64,000 nt of DNA, taken from contig NZ_CP095550.1 of NCBI RefSeq assembly GCF_023078335.1, positions 4,260,001 to 4,324,000 on the forward strand, in the 5' to 3' direction. The notes below the pieces were generated by a model that was given only the letters and a program-made list of their open reading frames with translations, made no database searches and was not told the origin of the DNA. The position numbers and the translations under genes were made by a program. Source of the DNA: Metabacillus endolithicus. Lineage in GTDB: Bacteria > Bacillota > Bacilli > Bacillales > Bacillaceae. Each line of letters opens with the position of its first letter. The stretch's first letter is position 1. Shown one piece after another: positions 11,783 to 20,821 of this stretch.

Positions 11783-11953
11783 TTATTTTTTCTTATTTAT
11801 AGGTGAAGGTTTATTTTTATTCATTTCAATATTTAAAATTTCATCTAAGTTTTGACTAGCAACTAATGTTCGTTGTGCACTAATTCCATCTTCCTTAGCG
11901 ATTGAAAACATTCTTTTTCGGTATTCTTCTATTACTGCATCTAGTGATTTCAC
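11783..11953 (-). CDS. Spo0E-family aspartyl-phosphate phosphatase-like mini-protein
   Basis: A 56-residue gene starting at GTG 11953, with GAGGTG about 6 bases upstream. It has an N-terminal helix (EEYRKRMFSIAKEDG), then SQNLDEIL, which matches the SQxLD signature of Spo0E-type phosphatases that dephosphorylate Spo0A~P. The tail is Lys/Asn-rich. It is much shorter than the true Spo0E homologue at 55270 but within the range of the YisI/YnzD-type members. It has its own terminator. The family call rests mainly on the signature and size. Confidence 0.65.
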   Translation of the reverse strand: MKSLDAVIEEYRKRMFSIAKEDGISAQRTLVASQNLDEILNIEMNKNKPSPINKKK

Positions 11954-12164
11954 ACTGAACACCTCGCAATTTACATATATAGATATATAGCTGGTAAAAA
12001 GTCCTATTAAATCTATTATCGGTTATTTTTGCCAATTGTAAATAGGGAATATGCTTTTTATGTGTAATTTTTTGAAAATATTGAAAAAAGAGGGGTTAAC
12101 GAAAGTTGAATGAGAGGGTAAGGGGATATATCATCCGGTTTGTTTTTTGAGGGAAGCTAAAATT

Positions 12165-12204
12165 TATCGCTGCAGCAAGAGATGATGTGCTGTCTGCAGC
12201 GATA
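12165..12204. terminator. Hairpin downstream of tnrA
   Basis: Long inverted repeat TATCGCTGCAG (12165-12175) / CTGCAGCGATA (12194-12204) immediately after the tnrA stop. The following T-tract on the minus strand is weak (AAATTTTAG), so it is a probable rather than certain terminator. Confidence 0.55.
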
Positions 12205-12208
12205 ATGA

Positions 12209-12547
12209 TTAATTTCTGCCACGTCCAAACCTGAATTGTGCATTCAACTGACCTTGTAGCATTTTTTTTCTAACATCAGCTTCACTTTCTCGTTGTCTTT
12301 CTTTTAATCTCATTTCTTTTAAGATTTCAGTTGTTTGTACACCGTCCTCTCGTTTATCTGCAATGTCCATTAGTGTCTCAATATCAGAGAACGAATATTT
12401 TCTAGTACCTCGTTCATTCCGGTATGGAGCAATTAGTTTTCTTTCTTCGTAATATCGAATTTGTCTCAACGTTAATCCAGTCAACTCACTGACAGTCCCA
12501 ATTGAGATTACCTTTTTATCCTTGTATGAGCGGTCTTGGTGATTCAT
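12209..12547 (-). CDS. tnrA: Nitrogen-limitation regulator TnrA (MerR family)
   Basis: A 112-residue MerR-type regulator. It has an N-terminal winged helix (IGTVSELTGLTLRQIRYYEE, then RKLIAPYRNERGTRKYSFSD) and the TnrA/GlnR linker KREDGVQTTEILKEMR. The C-terminal QLNAQFRFGRGRN matches the short tail by which TnrA is captured by feedback-inhibited glutamine synthetase. GlnR is longer, so TnrA is favoured. The ATG at 12547 has GGGTGGAG upstream; an earlier in-frame start would run over the operator. A perfect TnrA box at 12613-12629 indicates autoregulation. Confidence 0.92.
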   Translation of the reverse strand: MNHQDRSYKDKKVISIGTVSELTGLTLRQIRYYEERKLIAPYRNERGTRKYSFSDIETLMDIADKREDGVQTTEILKEMRLKERQRESEADVRKKMLQGQLNAQFRFGRGRN

Positions 12548-12612
12548 TACTCCACCCCTTAAAACATTCTTTTTACAAGTATATCCTGTTATGTAAGGAA
12601 TGGCTTTTGTTT

Positions 12613-12629
12613 TGTTAGAAAATCTAACA
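12613..12629. promoter_or_regulatory. TnrA/GlnR box upstream of tnrA
   Basis: The 17-bp palindrome TGTTAGAAAATCTAACA matches every position of the TnrA consensus TGTNANAWWWTMTNACA. It lies 66 bases before the tnrA start codon. Confidence 0.85.
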
Positions 12630-12781
12630 TAAAAATATGGAATTTTAAAATGGGTGTCAGGAATACTCACAGTGAAAATGAATCTTCTTTTAGATGAGGA
12701 TATAATGGGGAAAAACGCAAGGGATTTATAACATCGTTAGAACATACTGAGCATTCAGTTGTTTCATCAGAAATTGACTAT

Positions 12782-13054
12782 TCAACCTATAAATTCTTTA
12801 TAGGAATCGTGAGGAAACCCCTTATTGAGTTGCACGAAGATTTGTTGGGAAAGTAAGCTTAAAAAGGTGAGTGGAAATATTGAAGTTACCTCTTCATACT
12901 GATCTGTTTCAGAATTGTAAATTGTTAGTATTTCAATTTTCTCGTTTTTTAAGATTGCCATGTATAATTGATGAGCTTTCGGCTCATCTTGGTTAAGGTA
13001 GAAAACCGTTGTTCTCAAATGATCTGCCTTTTTTGCTATAACCTTTATCTTCAC
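12782..13054 (-). CDS. Hypothetical protein, 90 residues
   Basis: Not recognised. GTG at 13054 is chosen because AAGGAG ends 9 bases before it; a TTG nearer to that site is too close. The product is soluble and mixed-charge with no membrane segment: a beta-like N-terminal half (HLRTTVFYLNQDEPKAHQLY) and a hydrophobic stretch FPLTFLSLLSQQIFV near residues 60-74. It is single, between tnrA and a divergent small gene. A palindrome ATTGTCGACAAT at 13084-13095 lies just upstream. Confidence 0.55.
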   Translation of the reverse strand: MKIKVIAKKADHLRTTVFYLNQDEPKAHQLYMAILKNEKIEILTIYNSETDQYEEVTSIFPLTFLSLLSQQIFVQLNKGFPHDSYKEFIG

Positions 13055-13227
13055 AAGTTTCAACTCCTTAAAGTGTTGAAACTATTGTCGACAATTTTTA
13101 AAGAATTTAATCAAATTATTACAATCTTAATAACTCGAAAGAAAATCTTAACACTATATTAATCGTCACATAATATTTTTGAGGTAAAGTAAGAAAGGTA
13201 AAATTATTAAATATGGAGATGAGTGCT

Positions 13228-13413
13228 ATGAGCAAAATGTTACAAACTGCACTTGAGGAACAAAGAAATTATTACTCTCAAAAACTACTTGCAATTGGTG
13301 TTTATAATGGTCAGGTTATGAATAAGATGACGCTAACCGAACTTAAAAATGAATATAATTATTTCTATCATAATGTTCCGAATGTAAAGAAAAAAGGGAA
13401 TTCTGCGGGATGA
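13228..13413 (+). CDS. Small protein resembling Fur-regulated basic protein FbpA
   Basis: A 61-residue protein. The ATG at 13228 has GGAG 9 bases upstream; an earlier ATG at 13213 would overlap it. The pattern EEQRNYYSQKLLAIGVYN ... MTLTELKNEYNYF resembles the short FbpA-type family (EKLxxxGVYK ... LSELExEY), which in Bacillus works in the iron-sparing response. No Fur box is obvious in the upstream 130 bases, so the assignment is by weak similarity only. The C-terminal tail is basic. Confidence 0.5.
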   Translation: MSKMLQTALEEQRNYYSQKLLAIGVYNGQVMNKMTLTELKNEYNYFYHNVPNVKKKGNSAG

Positions 13414-13421
13414 TAGAGGAT

Positions 13422-13452
13422 GAGAGCTCCACTTAATAGATAAAGAGCTCTC
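13422..13452. terminator. Weak hairpin between convergent genes
   Basis: Stem GAGAGCTC (13422-13429) / GAGCTCTC (13445-13452) between the convergent small gene and the nucleotidyltransferase gene. There is no clear T-run. Confidence 0.35.
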
Positions 13453-13467
13453 TATACATTTATATGC

Positions 13468-14220
13468 TTATTCTTGTATGGATTTAATAAAAAATTCATT
13501 AAATGGGTCGTGTAATATGGTCTTAAGTGCTTGGAATTCTTTTTTTACTGAATCAAGATTCTCTATGGAGGAGTGGATATAGAGATCAAGAATTTCTGAA
13601 CGGAAATCATGTTGATCATTTTTTTTACAGTGAATTAATCTCTCAATTTCAGTTAATACAACATGATCATTTGAACATTCCTCAAAGATCCATTTCTCCC
13701 CTATTTCTGGAAACTCACGATGATTAACAATCCACATACAGCATGCAATGGGTTTTATTACATTTAAATACAGTTTTGTTTTTGATTTATTCGTTTCAAA
13801 TAAAGAATGATGATTTCGTTTTGCCATGCTTAAATAGTGATGCAGGACGGAAACTGGGGAAAAAGAAAGTTTTGATAGTTTTCTTATTTCTTTTCTAAAA
13901 GAAGGGTGACTATGATAGATGATAGGAGAATGAATCCACTCTAGTAATGTTGGATTAGATTTCAAAAGTAGTTGCAGAGCTTTTTTTATATCCCACCCAA
14001 CATATTCCTCGTTATCTTTTGTAGAATACTCTAAGGTATTCTTTCCTTCTATAAGCTGTAAGTACCATTTCATTTCTCGTTTATAAATAAATCGAACATC
14101 ATAATCACTAAAAGATGTGTTCATATTCCATGCTCTGCTTCCAGATTCGCAGGCATATAGAATGTTAATATTTTGCTCTTTTTCTATTTTCTCTAATGTT
14201 TCTAGTATTTTTTTATTCAT
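13468..14220 (-). CDS. Nucleotidyltransferase domain protein (YcgL/COG3541 type)
   Basis: A 250-residue protein of the DNA polymerase beta-like nucleotidyltransferase superfamily. The signature GSRAW followed by SDYDVRFIY (residues 27-45) supplies the GS and DxD metal ligands. Length and the WIHSPIIYHSHPSFR region agree with the Bacillus YcgL group of predicted nucleotidyltransferases. The biological substrate is unknown. GAGGTGACTT precedes the ATG. It stands alone between convergent and divergent neighbours. Confidence 0.75.
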   Translation of the reverse strand: MNKKILETLEKIEKEQNINILYACESGSRAWNMNTSFSDYDVRFIYKREMKWYLQLIEGKNTLEYSTKDNEEYVGWDIKKALQLLLKSNPTLLEWIHSPIIYHSHPSFRKEIRKLSKLSFSPVSVLHHYLSMAKRNHHSLFETNKSKTKLYLNVIKPIACCMWIVNHREFPEIGEKWIFEECSNDHVVLTEIERLIHCKKNDQHDFRSEILDLYIHSSIENLDSVKKEFQALKTILHDPFNEFFIKSIQE

Positions 14221-14357
14221 AAGTCACCTCAAGATACATCTTTTCTTCTTTTTCTCCTTTAATACCTTCAAATATTCAATGATTAATAGTAAAATAAAAA
14301 AGAATCTAAAAATTGAATAGTTTATCTATGGTTAATTTTGAACAAGAGGGCGATGGA

Positions 14358-14816
14358 ATGAGATCATTTACTGAAGAAGAATTACAGAATGCATTAGATT
14401 TATTTCGTGTATTTGCAAGAGCTTTTAAAAGTATTTCCGAGCATTCTATCCGAGATAGTAAAGAGCACGGGTTTAATCCAACAGAATTTGCTGTTTTGGA
14501 ATTATTGTTTACAAAGGGGCCGCAAAAATTACAGCAAATTGGTTCAAGATTGTTACTTGTTAGTGGAAATGTTACGTATGTAATAGATAAGCTTGAAAAA
14601 AACGAGTTTATCTATCGAGAACAGGATCCTAAGGATAAGCGTTCTATTTACGCTAAACTAACTGACAAAGGGCAAAACTATCTAGAAGAAATCTATCCTA
14701 TACATGCTATACGGATTGCGCGTGCATTTTCAGGTCTTTCGGATGAAGAGCAGGAACAATTGAAAGCGTTATTAAAAAAAGCTGGAGTTCATAGTCAACA
14801 CTTGCTATTTAGATAG
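14358..14816 (+). CDS. MarR-family regulator next to RND pump
   Basis: A 152-residue winged-helix MarR repressor: a dimerisation helix, then FNPTEFAVLELLFTKGPQKLQQIGSR and the wing DPKDKRSIYAKLTDKG. The ATG at 14358 follows GAGGGCGATGGA; a TTG at 14313 lacks a site. It is a paralogue of the MhqR homologue at 56772 and may sense quinone-like or electrophilic compounds, but that is inference. The RND exporter gene begins 261 bases downstream behind a terminator and an inverted repeat, so it is a likely target. Confidence 0.85.
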   Translation: MRSFTEEELQNALDLFRVFARAFKSISEHSIRDSKEHGFNPTEFAVLELLFTKGPQKLQQIGSRLLLVSGNVTYVIDKLEKNEFIYREQDPKDKRSIYAKLTDKGQNYLEEIYPIHAIRIARAFSGLSDEEQEQLKALLKKAGVHSQHLLFR

Positions 14817-14849
14817 ACAAAATGTTAATTAGTTTTGTAAACGTTTTCT

Positions 14850-14880
14850 AAGGAGTGCCTCATAAAGGTCACTCCTTTTT
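14850..14880 (+). terminator. Terminator after MarR gene
   Basis: Stem AAGGAGTG / CACTCCTT (14850-14857 with 14870-14877) followed by TTTTATTTCTT. Confidence 0.75.
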
Positions 14881-15013
14881 ATTTCTTAAAAGCAAATTAG
14901 TTAAATCACTAAGCTGTATATTTGCCCTTGTAAAGATAGTCACGTATCCTAATAATTAAATGTTACGAAAAGAATGGATGACTCAAAACATGTTAAAACT
15001 TGAAATAGCAATT

Positions 15014-15056
15014 GTAAGAATTTATATTGAGTTAGATATTACCTAATAAATCTTAC
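15014..15056. promoter_or_regulatory. Inverted repeat upstream of RND gene, candidate operator
   Basis: GTAAGAATTTAT (15014-15025) and ATAAATCTTAC (15046-15056) form a nearly perfect inverted repeat ending 21 bases before the RND start codon, in the region where the MarR-type neighbour might bind. Confidence 0.35.
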
Positions 15057-15077
15057 TTTTAAAGAGAGGGGTAAAGA

Positions 15078-18000
15078 ATGAAAATAAGTTCTTTTTCAAT
15101 AAGAAGACCTGTGTTCACTATCGTGACAATGATCCTTGTTTTAATACTTGGTGCTGTTTCTGTTATAAATATTCCATTAAAGTTGATACCTGAAATCAAT
15201 CCTCCAATTGGTGTAGTCGTGACCAATTATCAAGGTGCTGGTCCTAATGAGGTGGTTGAAAAGGTATCAAAACCATTAGAAGAAGCACTTTCAACAGTTC
15301 AAGGAGTGGACACAATCACTTCCACCTCACAGGAGAATGCAAGTTTAGTTATTATGCAATTTTCTTGGACAACACATATTGATGATGTTCAGGATGAAAT
15401 TAGGACGAAAATGGAGGACGCACCACTTCCTGATGATGCTGGTGATCCACGTTTCTTAAAGTTCGATCCATCACAGTTTCCAATTATTCAACTTTCGTTA
15501 ACATCAAGTGAAAACGCTGATCAGCTACAAGAGCTTGCACAACAATTAGAGCAGGAATTAACCAAAACAGAAGGTGTAGCAAGTGTAAACCTCTCAGGTG
15601 TAACTACAGATGAGGTTAGTGTTGTCATTAATCAAGAAAAGTTAGAAGAATATGCAGTTAGTCAATCAGAAATTGTGGATGTTATTAGAGCTAACTCAGT
15701 AACAACACCTGGCGATCCCGTTGTCACAGAAGGCAAACAGCTAACAACCAGGGTTATTAGCAGTATTGATTCTGTTGATGTATTAAAAGGTCTTGTTGTA
15801 AAAAAGAACCCAGCAAATGGAGATAATATAACAATAAATGATGTGGCAGCTGTTGCTATTACACCACAAAAATCAAATACCATTACCCGTGCAAATCAAG
15901 AAGCTTCTTTATTAGTAAGTGTACTGCAACAATCGGATGCCAATACTGCTGCTGTTTCAGATGCCTTTCAAGAAAAACTAGATGAAATGCTATCAGAGGA
16001 AGAGTATGAATCTATTGAAGCGGATATTATTTTTGACCAAGGAGATTATGTTGATCAGGCTATCGGTAACATGGTCAATACTCTACTAATCGGTGGACTT
16101 CTTGCCATGCTGATTTTATTTATTTTCCTTAAAAGTGTAAAAAGTCCTTTAATCATTGGGATAGCCATTCCATATTCCGTTATTGTGACCTTTGTGTTAA
16201 TGTATTTTTCAAAATTCACCCTAAATATCATGACCTTAGGTGGTTTAGCACTAGGAATTGGTATGCTTGTTGATAATGCCATTGTTGTAATAGAAAATAT
16301 CTATCGACACTTATCAATGGGGAAGAACCCAAAAGAAGCAGCTTATCAAGGGGCAAAAGAGATGGGACCTGCCATCATTGCATCTACGCTAACAACGGTT
16401 GCTGTGTTTTTACCTGTTGTCTTTATAACGGGAATCATTGGAGATCTTTTTACAGAATTTGCGTTAACCATTGCCTTTAGCTTATTTGCTTCATTATTTG
16501 TTGCGTTAACAATTGTTCCAATGCTCGCCAGTCAATTATTAAAAAAGCCGCGTGAAAACATAGAGAAGGTTCGTAGAGAGTCTTCATTTATGCACTCATT
16601 AGATGGAACAATAAGATGGGCACTCCGAAATCGTGCACTAGTTTTGATTTTAACGTTAATGGTTTTTGCTGGAAGTTTATATGGATTCACAAGGGTAGGA
16701 GCTGTCTTTCTTCCAAATACTGATGAAGGTTTTTTTACAATTGATGTTGAACTCGAAAACGGTACTGCTTTATCGGCAACAAGTGAAGTTGTTGACTCGA
16801 TAGAAAATGAGCTAGAAGAAGAGGAAAATGTTGAATTATTTGTAAGTTTAATTGGTTCTACACAGGAAGAATCCTTTAGAGGATCTGGAAGTACTAACAT
16901 AGCCGAAATCTATGTGAAATTAAAAGAATTACAAAATAGGGATGTATCTACATTTGATTTTATTGATGATGTAAAGAAGTCAATTGAGCAGGCGGCGAAG
17001 CAGGTAAATAATACAGCTGAGCTTTCTTTTAACACCCAATCATCAACAGGTTCAACACCTAATACTTTGAGTTTTCATGTTAAAGATACAAATGAGACTC
17101 GTTTAAAAGAATCTATTGCTAAAATAGATGAAGCGTTACTCGATATTGAAGAAGTAGCTGAGTTAAGCAATGATCTAACTGAAACTGTTGAAGAAATACA
17201 GATTAAGGTGAATCGTGAAGAAGCGCTTGAAAATGGATTAACTCCTGCTCAGATTGGTATGGTTGTGAATGATGTAACAAGAGGAACAGACGCCATTCAA
17301 ATGACGAATCAAGAAAACAACGAGATTTATACAGTGAATGTGCGATATGAAGATTCTGTTCGTGAAAATATTGATGCATTAAAACAATTGCTTATTAAAA
17401 AGCCAGATAATAGCTTTGTAAATTTAGGTGATGTGACAACCATTGAAGTTGGAGAAGGCCCGGTTTCTATTCAAAGAATCGATAAACAACTAGCTGTACA
17501 ATATTCATTACGGTACGAGAATACGACAAATTTAGGTGATATTTCTAAAGTTGTTGATGAAGAAATAGAAGAGCTTGATCTGCCGGAAGAAACGGAAATT
17601 GAATTTGGCGGTGATCGAGAACTTCTAGAATCTTCAATGGACGATATGATATTGGCTTTTGTTCTTGCGATCGTTTTTATCTACATTGTCATGGCGGCAC
17701 AATTTGAATCTTTCAAATATCCATTTGTTATTATGTTTACCGTCCCATTAATGTTGATTGGAGTTGCAATTGCGTTAGTGGCTTCAAACTCTCCAATTAG
17801 TTTAACAGTTGTTATTGGTCTTATTGTATTAGCTGGTATTGTGGTTAACAATGCAATTGTCATTGTTGATTACATTAATCAGAAAAAAGCAGAAGGATTT
17901 AAAACTTATGATGCACTTGTGGAATCTGTAAAAGTAAGAATACGCCCTATTTTAATGACTGCACTCACGACCATTCTTGGACTTGTCCCACTAGCTCTTG

Positions 18001-18344
18001 GTCTAGGTGAAGGAACCGAAATTAACAGACCGATGGGAATAACAGTAATAGGTGGACTTATCTCAAGTACTTTCCTAACATTGTTTATTATTCCTATTGT
18101 GTATAGTTTATTTGATAGGGAAACTAGAAGAATGAATAAAAAATATGTAACTCCAGACGGTCAGTTGATTCCAGCTTATTTACTTGAAGATAAACTAATT
18201 CATGAAGATAGACAGGAAGAAATCGAAAGCTCACAAGATAATAAAGAGCAACTTCCCGCGCCACCAAACCCATCTAAATTTGAAAAAGAAGATATGGTGA
18301 ATATGCTCGAACAAATCATTGATATTGTGAAAGATAAAAAATAG
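15078..18344 (+). CDS. RND-family multidrug efflux permease (HAE1/SwrC-like)
   Basis: A 1088-residue inner-membrane proton-driven exporter with the duplicated RND layout. TM1 (about 12-33) is followed by a large extracytoplasmic loop and TM2-7 including GGLALGIGMLVDNAIVVIEN with its proton-relay Asp. The second half is similar (TM8, loop, then FVLAIVFIYIVMAAQFESF and GLIVLAGIVVNNAIVIVDY). The C-terminal cytoplasmic tail is charged. Gram-positive members such as SwrC (YerP) export surfactin or antimicrobials; the substrate here is unknown. No membrane-fusion-protein gene is adjacent. GAGAGGGG precedes the ATG. Confidence 0.92.
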   Translation: MKISSFSIRRPVFTIVTMILVLILGAVSVINIPLKLIPEINPPIGVVVTNYQGAGPNEVVEKVSKPLEEALSTVQGVDTITSTSQENASLVIMQFSWTTHIDDVQDEIRTKMEDAPLPDDAGDPRFLKFDPSQFPIIQLSLTSSENADQLQELAQQLEQELTKTEGVASVNLSGVTTDEVSVVINQEKLEEYAVSQSEIVDVIRANSVTTPGDPVVTEGKQLTTRVISSIDSVDVLKGLVVKKNPANGDNITINDVAAVAITPQKSNTITRANQEASLLVSVLQQSDANTAAVSDAFQEKLDEMLSEEEYESIEADIIFDQGDYVDQAIGNMVNTLLIGGLLAMLILFIFLKSVKSPLIIGIAIPYSVIVTFVLMYFSKFTLNIMTLGGLALGIGMLVDNAIVVIENIYRHLSMGKNPKEAAYQGAKEMGPAIIASTLTTVAVFLPVVFITGIIGDLFTEFALTIAFSLFASLFVALTIVPMLASQLLKKPRENIEKVRRESSFMHSLDGTIRWALRNRALVLILTLMVFAGSLYGFTRVGAVFLPNTDEGFFTIDVELENGTALSATSEVVDSIENELEEEENVELFVSLIGSTQEESFRGSGSTNIAEIYVKLKELQNRDVSTFDFIDDVKKSIEQAAKQVNNTAELSFNTQSSTGSTPNTLSFHVKDTNETRLKESIAKIDEALLDIEEVAELSNDLTETVEEIQIKVNREEALENGLTPAQIGMVVNDVTRGTDAIQMTNQENNEIYTVNVRYEDSVRENIDALKQLLIKKPDNSFVNLGDVTTIEVGEGPVSIQRIDKQLAVQYSLRYENTTNLGDISKVVDEEIEELDLPEETEIEFGGDRELLESSMDDMILAFVLAIVFIYIVMAAQFESFKYPFVIMFTVPLMLIGVAIALVASNSPISLTVVIGLIVLAGIVVNNAIVIVDYINQKKAEGFKTYDALVESVKVRIRPILMTALTTILGLVPLALGLGEGTEINRPMGITVIGGLISSTFLTLFIIPIVYSLFDRETRRMNKKYVTPDGQLIPAYLLEDKLIHEDRQEEIESSQDNKEQLPAPPNPSKFEKEDMVNMLEQIIDIVKDKK

Positions 18345-18346
18345 AG

Positions 18347-18382
18347 GACAAATGGGGCGTAGATCCCATTTGTCTTTTTTTT
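18347..18382 (+). terminator. Terminator after RND gene
   Basis: 10-bp stem GACAAATGGG / CCCATTTGTC (18347-18356 with 18365-18374) with eight T residues. It separates the RND gene from convergent ligD. Confidence 0.85.
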
Positions 18383-18387
18383 GTATC

Positions 18388-20214
18388 TCAACCGATTTGA
18401 TCGATTAATGAGCGTAACATATCATCTTGTGGAGATTCTCCATATTTTTCAAACGGACAGCCTGAGTTTTTCACTCTGTTTAATACATGTTCTATTGTAA
18501 ATTGTTCAACAGAAAGTTGTGGAGTAATTTCCTCCCAATATAGAGGGGCAGCGATATATGCACCTTCTTTTTTACCTCGAAGAGAATATGGAGCAATAAT
18601 TGTTTTACCCTCGGCGTGTTGAATATAATCCACATACAACCGGTTTCCACGATTTTTCTTCATCCGTTCAATAGTAAAATCATCAGGAAAACTTGTTACC
18701 AAAAATTCAGCAATAAAACCTGTGAACTTTCTTGTTTCTTCATAAGTTAGAGAATTTTTGGAAATAGGTATATGGATTTGTAATCCTTTATTACCTGATA
18801 ATTTTGGAAAGGTTGTTAACTGAAATTTGTCAAAAATCTTTTTCATTTCTAATGAAGCTTTAATAGCTAAGTGAAAGTATTCTTTAGAAGGAGGATCTAG
18901 ATCAAATACGATTTCAGTTGGGTTACTAGTATCGATTGTTTGAAATGGTATATGATATTCAAATGCTAATTGATTCCCCAACCAAATTAATGTTGATAAA
19001 TTATTACAAACAATATAATCAATATCCTCATGTTTTTTTGTTTGTATAAAGTCAGGTGCATAGTCAGGGCAATTTTTTTGATAAAAGGCTTCACCGAACA
19101 TTCCATGTGGAAAACGGATGACAGTTAACAGTCGATTTTGTAAGAATGGCAGCATATATTGAGAAATTTGATATAAATAACTTAAAAATGTCTCCTTTTT
19201 TAAGTCAACCGTTTCCCATAAAGGTTTGTCTGGATGTGTGATTGAAATTTCTTGATGAATAGGTGCAGTTTTAAGTAAAAGCATGTCCCATGTACAATCT
19301 TCCACATGATAATCAAATCGAAATGTAAAAAAAGACGGTTCTCTTAGCTGATCTTTATATAGGGATAAAAACTGTAATTCAACCACAATTGCTGGTTTAA
19401 TCTCAATAAAATTAGCTGTTTCCGAATGTTTGTTTTCTCGGATAATTTGCAGAAGTGCATGGCGTTCTTGACTGGAAATTCCATGAGAAAACACTCCTAC
19501 TTGTATAATGTTATTTTTTGAATAAACCCCAACATGAAAGTAACCATTTTCTTTATCATAACCAGTAATAAAAAAACAGGCTCTTTTATAATTCTTAATT
19601 TTTAGCCACTGCTTCGTCCGAACGCCTGCTTCCCATTTCCCTTTTTGCTGCTTCGCAATAACGCCTTCTCCATCTTCTAACTTCATCTCTTTCCAAAGGG
19701 TTGAATAATCGGTTGTACAGGGAACATACTGTAAAAGATTAGAAGTTTTAGTATCAACAGTAGTACCGAGCTTTAACGCCTTAAAAAGATTTTTCAACTC
19801 AGACTTTCTTTCTTTGAAAGTATTTGATTGTAATGAATTACCTTTTAATTTAAGTAAATCAAAGGCTAGAAATCGACAAGGATGTTTCTCTGCTTCATGA
19901 AGTATTTTTTCCTTGTTTTTTAACCTGCCTCTAATTTGAAGCAATTCAAAGTTTGAAAAATGGGGAGTTTCAAGATAAACGAGTTCTCCATCCAATGTAA
20001 TTGGTAAAAATGGCTCGAAAGCTTTATGTATTTTTTTAACTTCATTTATAATTTCTGGAAAGTTGTCATTTAGTGATTTTTCATTTCTACTCATTAACTC
20101 AATGGAGGTGTTTGTAATAGTTAATATCGAGCGAAATCCATCATATTTCGTTTCGTAAATCCAATCTGAACCAGTTGGAATATCTGCGTGTAATGTAGGA
20201 AGCATTGGTTTCAT
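18388..20214 (-). CDS. ligD: ATP-dependent DNA ligase D (NHEJ)
   Basis: A 608-residue bacterial non-homologous end-joining ligase with the Bacillus domain order. The N-terminal ATP-dependent ligase has adenylation Lys23 in ETKYDGFR. The C-terminal primase-polymerase domain has EIVFDLDPPSKEY with catalytic Asp residues and GNKGLQIHIPI. There is no phosphoesterase domain, as in B. subtilis YkoU (about 611 residues). The ATG at 20214 has AGGGGGAAAATC upstream; longer in-frame readings lack a site. Its partner ku lies 6.6 kb away on the same strand, separated by the HAD and amylopullulanase genes. Confidence 0.95.
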   Translation of the reverse strand: MKPMLPTLHADIPTGSDWIYETKYDGFRSILTITNTSIELMSRNEKSLNDNFPEIINEVKKIHKAFEPFLPITLDGELVYLETPHFSNFELLQIRGRLKNKEKILHEAEKHPCRFLAFDLLKLKGNSLQSNTFKERKSELKNLFKALKLGTTVDTKTSNLLQYVPCTTDYSTLWKEMKLEDGEGVIAKQQKGKWEAGVRTKQWLKIKNYKRACFFITGYDKENGYFHVGVYSKNNIIQVGVFSHGISSQERHALLQIIRENKHSETANFIEIKPAIVVELQFLSLYKDQLREPSFFTFRFDYHVEDCTWDMLLLKTAPIHQEISITHPDKPLWETVDLKKETFLSYLYQISQYMLPFLQNRLLTVIRFPHGMFGEAFYQKNCPDYAPDFIQTKKHEDIDYIVCNNLSTLIWLGNQLAFEYHIPFQTIDTSNPTEIVFDLDPPSKEYFHLAIKASLEMKKIFDKFQLTTFPKLSGNKGLQIHIPISKNSLTYEETRKFTGFIAEFLVTSFPDDFTIERMKKNRGNRLYVDYIQHAEGKTIIAPYSLRGKKEGAYIAAPLYWEEITPQLSVEQFTIEHVLNRVKNSGCPFEKYGESPQDDMLRSLIDQIG

Positions 20215-20302
20215 GATTTTCCCCCTAAAAGTTGATAATCGTAAGTATCTAATTCTTAATATGGACAGATCTAGCATGAAACATGAAAGGAGAGAGGTAT
20301 TT

Positions 20303-20821
20303 TTGAACAAAGCTGTATTTTTGGATCGAGATGGTGTAATTAATGAGGTGTTAACCAAACGGGTAAAGTTTGTTAATAAACCAGAGCAAATGTATTTGCT
20401 TGAAGGTGTTGGTGAAGGGATAAAAATGTTAAACGATGCAAACTTTTTAGTCTTTGTTGTAACAAACCAAGGTGGAGTTGGATTGGGGTATATGAAGGAA
20501 GAGATGTTAAAAAAGGTACATGAAAAAATGAAGAAAGATATTAATGAGTACGGTGGGAAAATTGATGATATTATTTATTGCCCTCATAAACCACATGCCG
20601 GCTGTGCTTGTCGCAAGCCGGAACCTGAGATGCTCCATACACTTGCGAACAAGCATCAAGTTTCTTTAAAAGAAAGTTACATGATTGGTGATCGTGATGT
20701 TGATATTATGGCAGGGAAGCAAGCCGGAGCAAAGACAATTTTAATTGGAGATGAAGAAGGGTTAGCGGATAAACATTTTCCCTCTTTGTATGAAGCCGCA
20801 GAATGGATTATTGCTCACTAA
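20303..20821 (+). CDS. HAD-family bisphosphate phosphatase (GmhB-like)
   Basis: A 172-residue HAD phosphatase of the histidinol-phosphatase/D,D-heptose-bisphosphatase subgroup. It has motif I FLDRDGVIN, motif II VVTNQGGVG, the zinc-loop pattern CPHKPHAGCACRKP and motif IV MIGDRDVDIMAGKQAGA. TTG at 20303 is used: AAAGGAGAGAGG lies just upstream, whereas an ATG further up is inside the divergent ligD leader. A heptose pathway is not visible nearby, so its natural substrate (heptose or another sugar bisphosphate) is uncertain. Confidence 0.8.
   Translation: MNKAVFLDRDGVINEVLTKRVKFVNKPEQMYLLEGVGEGIKMLNDANFLVFVVTNQGGVGLGYMKEEMLKKVHEKMKKDINEYGGKIDDIIYCPHKPHAGCACRKPEPEMLHTLANKHQVSLKESYMIGDRDVDIMAGKQAGAKTILIGDEEGLADKHFPSLYEAAEWIIAH

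Noticed and set aside
12548..12670. 41-residue N-terminal extension of TnrA
   Set aside because: It would cover the TnrA operator and has no family similarity; the ATG at 12547 has a ribosome site.
20215..20358. 48-residue N-terminal extension of LigD
   Set aside because: No homology, overlaps the divergent HAD leader, and GGGGGAAAATC fits the ATG at 20214.
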